Positions 60,582 to 64,000 of a DNA stretch of 64,000 nt are shown here, one piece after another (the first letter of the stretch is position 1; every line of letters begins with the position of its first letter). The notes under the pieces are model-generated. The model worked only from the letters and a program-made list of their open reading frames with translations. It was not told where the DNA came from and made no database searches. The DNA comes from BJ22 sp021298375. GTDB lineage: Bacteria > Planctomycetota > Planctomycetia > Pirellulales > Pirellulaceae. The stretch covers positions 62,001 through 126,000 of the forward strand of contig JBKDOL010000085.1 of NCBI GenBank assembly GCA_046343015.1. The letters are read 5' to 3'. Position numbers and translations under genes: made by a program.

Positions 60582-62360
60582 CTAACCCTGTCCGCCGCCT
60601 TCGCCCGCGTCCTCGGGCTTGGCGTCAGCCGGCTGCGGCTGGTCTCCAGGATTTGCGGCCGGAGGGGCTTCGCCGGAACTGGACGATTCCTCGCGAGCGG
60701 ATCGTTCTTCTTCGAGTTCTTCGGTCGTCGGCAGTTCGTCTTCGAGCCCATTTTTAGCCCGCTCGTCGATCACTTCCTGCAGCGGGAAGTCCATTGGCCA
60801 GCGCGTTCCCGAGATTTTCAGGATGTCCTCGAACTGGACCATTTTGTCGACGAGCGTGTCGGCCAAATCACCTTCGCGAAGGCGGCCAAAATCGTCGAGC
60901 ACTTTAGCCCAGGCGGCGAAGGCATCGATATATTCGGAGATCGCTCCGCGGCGAAGAATCTTTTTTTCCCCGTTTTCCAGCTGGTACTCATCATCGAACA
61001 GGGACTTGCGCTGGAGTTCGGTGGCGTCGAACAGTTTTTGGTGGGCGGCGATCGTCTGGTCCTGAGACTCAGCATCATTCCGGAAAGACCAGTACACGTA
61101 ATTGGAGGTGCCTTGGTCGCGGTCGATGGTAAACAGTTGTTGCCTGGTGAGCAGCAACTGATTGAGCAAGTCGCGGGCTTCGGTCATTTTTTCCGGGGCG
61201 GACTTTTCCACCCGCTGGAAGACTCGCACGTCGATCTCTTCGCTGGCGTTGGAGATTTGGGAGAGCAGGCTGCGGACGCGAGCGTTCTCTTCGTCGGTTC
61301 TCTGGTCTGCAGGCTTGTCCAAAATCAGTTGGTCACTTTCGGAAAAGGTGAACTTGGACCGAATTTCATTGACAAATTCGGCGCGAGCGCCGGGAGCCAT
61401 TTCATCCAATTGGTCGCGGAGGCGTTGGACTTTTTCATTCGCCTCCGCCAAGCCGTTGAGCGTGATTTCCACACCTTGGGAGTTCCTCAGCGGGCGTTTG
61501 CCGTACTTTTCCCACTCCTCCCGGGCGGAAATCCAAATCTGCTTGATCTGCTCGTCAGACCGGAATTCCTGCTGGAGGGCCATCACTTGATTGCGTTTCT
61601 GGGCTGGCTGCTTCATGTAAAAAATCAGGTCGGAAACCTGGGGCTTGGCGCTCATGTCTTCGACCAGGGCCCGCGACTTGTCATACCAGTGCCAGGCCAT
61701 CAGCCAGTGGTCGTGCCCGAATTGACGGGTGTCGTAGGCATCGGGCTCAATGAACGGCGCCAGTTCGTCGTGAAATTCAGTGTCTTTGCGGAACAGGCGA
61801 CGGTACTGTCGTTTTTCGTCGGCGTTTCCGATTTTCATTCCGGTGAACATGCCGAGGTTATCGGTGATCCGGTGGTCCTTGCGGTTGTAGCCAATGCCGC
61901 CGGTCAAGAACCGAATTCCTTTTTTGACCCAATGGTAGCGCGACTCAAAATCGTCAAACTCCATCGAGATGTTGTAGGAGAGGTTGTGGGCTTGATATTC
62001 CCAGACCTTGACGAAATTGGGCTGGATTTTAATCAGTGCATTGAGGGTCGACTCCAGTTGGTCGTAATTCTCCACCCGCTTGTCTTCCATCGCCTGCAAC
62101 CAGAGCAGATTGACGGCAACGCCCCGAAGACCGAGCGAAAGCAGTTTCATTGTCTCACTGGTCGGGTCGATTTCCGCGACTCGGGTTTGCGACAGACCGT
62201 AGCTCTCGCGGAGTTGGGCCAACTTGCCACCTTGTTGGCCGCCGGCTGAGTCGGTGCCGGTGCCGATGGTCGCGGGGCGCGATACCAGGGACAACGGGAT
62301 CAGGAGGGCCCCGATCAGGACGATGTAAATGACCTTGCGGATGAATGATTTGGAGTTCAT
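60582..62360 (-). CDS. Anchored planctomycete protein of unknown function, next to an ABC permease
   Basis: A 592-residue protein. The first residues give an uncleaved anchor or signal (KVIYIVLIGALLIPLSLVSR, 9-28). The rest is mostly helical with a repeated Trp/Tyr-rich section (AHNLSYNISMEFDDFESRYH, HWLMAWHWYDKSRALVEDMS) reminiscent of helical hairpin repeats. It ends with an acidic Glu/Ser/Pro/Ala-rich tail. The ABC permease upstream on the same strand stops 4 bp before its start, so the two are coupled and probably form one envelope complex. I do not recognise the family. Confidence 0.7.
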   Translation of the reverse strand: MNSKSFIRKVIYIVLIGALLIPLSLVSRPATIGTGTDSAGGQQGGKLAQLRESYGLSQTRVAEIDPTSETMKLLSLGLRGVAVNLLWLQAMEDKRVENYDQLESTLNALIKIQPNFVKVWEYQAHNLSYNISMEFDDFESRYHWVKKGIRFLTGGIGYNRKDHRITDNLGMFTGMKIGNADEKRQYRRLFRKDTEFHDELAPFIEPDAYDTRQFGHDHWLMAWHWYDKSRALVEDMSAKPQVSDLIFYMKQPAQKRNQVMALQQEFRSDEQIKQIWISAREEWEKYGKRPLRNSQGVEITLNGLAEANEKVQRLRDQLDEMAPGARAEFVNEIRSKFTFSESDQLILDKPADQRTDEENARVRSLLSQISNASEEIDVRVFQRVEKSAPEKMTEARDLLNQLLLTRQQLFTIDRDQGTSNYVYWSFRNDAESQDQTIAAHQKLFDATELQRKSLFDDEYQLENGEKKILRRGAISEYIDAFAAWAKVLDDFGRLREGDLADTLVDKMVQFEDILKISGTRWPMDFPLQEVIDERAKNGLEDELPTTEELEEERSAREESSSSGEAPPAANPGDQPQPADAKPEDAGEGGGQG

Positions 62361-62363
62361 GGC

Positions 62364-64000
62364 TTACTTGGCAATTTCCCGCGTTTTGAGGCAGAAGTAA
62401 CCGAGAATGGTCAAACCGAGGCAGAACCCGATACTGATCAGGAGGGCGACGCCCAGACGGCTGGAATCCACCGAATATCCATACGTCAAGAAGGAGGAGA
62501 AGTTCATTCGGCGGAAGTCGGGAGCGATGTAGGTCAAGGAGTTGAGAAGGTTAACGAGCAGCGTATCGGCTTGTTCCATCAGGGTGCGTTGCAAACCCGG
62601 CTCGAGGTCAACTTCCATGTTCTTCTGGGTGATCAACCGCCAGAAGGATTCAATCGGCCCGCCGCCCGAAACATCGGGTTGGGCCAGTTGCCGAATGAAG
62701 GTGGTCGTGAACCCGACGAGAATCAGGACGATGGTGCCAATCACCGCGACCGGGGCGCTGAGGAAGGTGCTGAGGGCGACACCGAGGGAAACGACCACCA
62801 ATAATTGGGCCCAGATTCCCAGATAGCCCTTGATGAAATTCCACCAGTAGAGGTCGTCGGTCGCACGGAAATAAACGTCTCCCCGGGCCAAGCCCAGGTA
62901 CTGGTTGCGGTCTTCGCAGCGAATGATGATTTTCAGGCGATGGAGGTCATCTCCGGCGTAGTCCTTGAACAGGTCAAAGTCTCCCTCGCGTTGGATCGAG
63001 CCGTCGGGATTAATCAATTTGCCGGTCAGCTTGCGGGGAACCGGGATGGTCTGAACGTTGTATTCCTCCGTTTCGAACAGCGAAACGTCCGAGCGAAACA
63101 CGGGGGTCGTGTTCGGGTCATCGGGGACGCTTTCGAACTGCAGGCTGCCGATCACCCGCTTTTCAATATCTCCCTTGTAAGTTCGGAAGACGCTGAGCGT
63201 CATTTCCAGAATCAGCAGTTCCGGATTATCAAACCGTTCGGGTGTGATGTTGTCAAAAACCAGTTCCGACTTGGCGAGAGAGTTGGGGCGAATGGCGTTG
63301 CCACCGTCGACGTAGCCGCGATAAGACCATTCCCGTCCGACGTCGATACCTCGCTGGTTGGGCGAGCCGTCGCTGTCAAAGAAGACTAAGGAATTGGCAT
63401 AGGCCGGGACTCGGGCCCGGAAGTAACCGGTGGCCGGACCGAGGACGATTCGGGTCACGTTTCCACTGGCGTCCTTGTCGAGAGTGACCTCGTGTGTGTG
63501 GCCGCTGGCGGGATTGACGATGACTCTCTGGTAGACGGTCTTGCCATCGGGCAGGACCTTGCTGCTGACGATGTTGTTTTTGTTTTCCGGTTCGGGGGCG
63601 CCGGGCAAGCGGGTGTCCTCGATCAGTTCGACTGAGTGGAAATGCCCGGAGGCAACGTTGGTCCGCCCTTCCAGAATCGCGTTCTCCGAGACCCGGCCGC
63701 CACCGAGGCTTTGGCGGGTGTTGGGGTCGATCTCGCTGAATGCCGAGAGGTCCTGGTTGCCGACCAGTTGGTGGTTGTGCGACAGCCCCCGCCACACAAA
63801 CAGAAAACTGAGCAAGCCCATCAGGGCGAGCAGAACGGTGCCCAATCCCACGAAGCCGAGGATCCGGCCGAAAACGATTTCGGTGGCCCGGACTGGCTTG
63901 GTGACGACGGTGTAAATGGTCCGGTTCTTGATATCGTCTGGGAGGCTGAAGGCGCTAATCAGCATTCCCATGAAAAGAATCAGCAACTGGGTACCCCAAA
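62364..64000 (-). CDS. ABC-2-type permease with a large extracytoplasmic insert, 5' end outside the window
   Basis: A partial permease; reading goes past the right edge (WGTQ before LLILFMGMLISA), so the start is missing. The N-terminal part has LILFMGMLISAF, then NRTIYTVVTKPVRATEIVFG, the kind of loop seen in Nos/Cox-type or gliding-type ABC-2 permeases, and a second span (FVGLGTVLLALMGLLSFLFV). A soluble insert of about 300 residues follows (beta-rich, LTGKLINPDGSIQREGDFDL), then further spans (LLVVVSLGVALSTFLSAPVA; LLISIGFCLGLTILGYFCLK) near the C-terminus. The nucleotide-binding partner should be upstream, outside. The gene ends 4 bp before the 592-residue partner. Confidence 0.8.
   Translation of the reverse strand, partial: WGTQLLILFMGMLISAFSLPDDIKNRTIYTVVTKPVRATEIVFGRILGFVGLGTVLLALMGLLSFLFVWRGLSHNHQLVGNQDLSAFSEIDPNTRQSLGGGRVSENAILEGRTNVASGHFHSVELIEDTRLPGAPEPENKNNIVSSKVLPDGKTVYQRVIVNPASGHTHEVTLDKDASGNVTRIVLGPATGYFRARVPAYANSLVFFDSDGSPNQRGIDVGREWSYRGYVDGGNAIRPNSLAKSELVFDNITPERFDNPELLILEMTLSVFRTYKGDIEKRVIGSLQFESVPDDPNTTPVFRSDVSLFETEEYNVQTIPVPRKLTGKLINPDGSIQREGDFDLFKDYAGDDLHRLKIIIRCEDRNQYLGLARGDVYFRATDDLYWWNFIKGYLGIWAQLLVVVSLGVALSTFLSAPVAVIGTIVLILVGFTTTFIRQLAQPDVSGGGPIESFWRLITQKNMEVDLEPGLQRTLMEQADTLLVNLLNSLTYIAPDFRRMNFSSFLTYGYSVDSSRLGVALLISIGFCLGLTILGYFCLKTREIAK

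Noticed and set aside
60576..62249. 557-residue plus-strand ORF
   Set aside because: Mirror of the anchored 592-residue protein, which has a proper leader and is coupled to the ABC permease.

Overview
The window looks like a chromosome segment of a planctomycete (Planctomycetota, probably Pirellulales). The evidence is the combination of protein types: an N-terminal LEPR-type motif on a giant SdrD_B-repeat surface protein, a DUF5722-type secreted protein, a huge secretin short-domain repeat protein, a PilM fused to a long extracytoplasmic tail, and a LigD-phosphoesterase-like protein next to cytidylate kinase. DNA is moderately GC-rich, so many long antisense ORFs are mirror shadows of real genes. 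I see no phage, insertion sequence, CRISPR array, rRNA or convincing tRNA. Both edge genes are cut by the window.

Layout. 1-7624 (minus): one giant gene, open to the left edge, made of about 35 secretin N-domain-like repeats, part of it arranged in an exact 765-bp higher-order repeat. 7978-21734 (plus): two secreted glycosidase-like proteins, acetyl-CoA synthetase with an 18-bp repeat extension, a WD40 protein, the LEPR/SdrD_B/FG-GAP-like surface protein, an RluA-type pseudouridine synthase and a sulfotransferase. 21850-33260: a 55-codon coiled-coil gene, an M50 protease/HlyD fusion, a polyprenyl-phosphate glycosyltransferase, comM/yifB, a small membrane protein, a WYL regulator, and the tight minus-strand set of a 949-aa protein, cmk and a LigD-PE-like gene. 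34095-40693 (plus): pilM and two large single-span proteins that resemble a PilM/N/O platform, closed by a clear terminator. 40990-45955 (plus): HlyD adaptor, GAF-HlyD fusion and a second M50-HlyD fusion. 45996-64000: ligA, cupin, DPM-like glycosyltransferase, the K+ uptake pair ktrB-ktrA followed by an RlmI-like methyltransferase, bioB and ppa, the conserved dnaX-ybaB-recR block, pyrD, and an ABC-2 permease with a downstream partner that runs off the right edge.

Two things a standard ORF caller misses stand out. At 53335-53553 (minus) there is a 72-residue SelW/Rdx-type protein whose CxxU position is an in-frame UGA (53521-53523), followed at the right distance by a small SECIS-like hairpin. 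In dnaX (56207-58186) a run of ten A (57412-57421) lies just after the clamp-loader core. A slip in either direction hits a stop within three codons, giving a gamma-sized product of 406-407 residues beside the 659-residue tau.

The window also carries many short perfect or near-perfect tandem duplications (11-20 bp units) in gaps and at gene ends, which suggests a local or genome-wide tendency to duplicate short segments.
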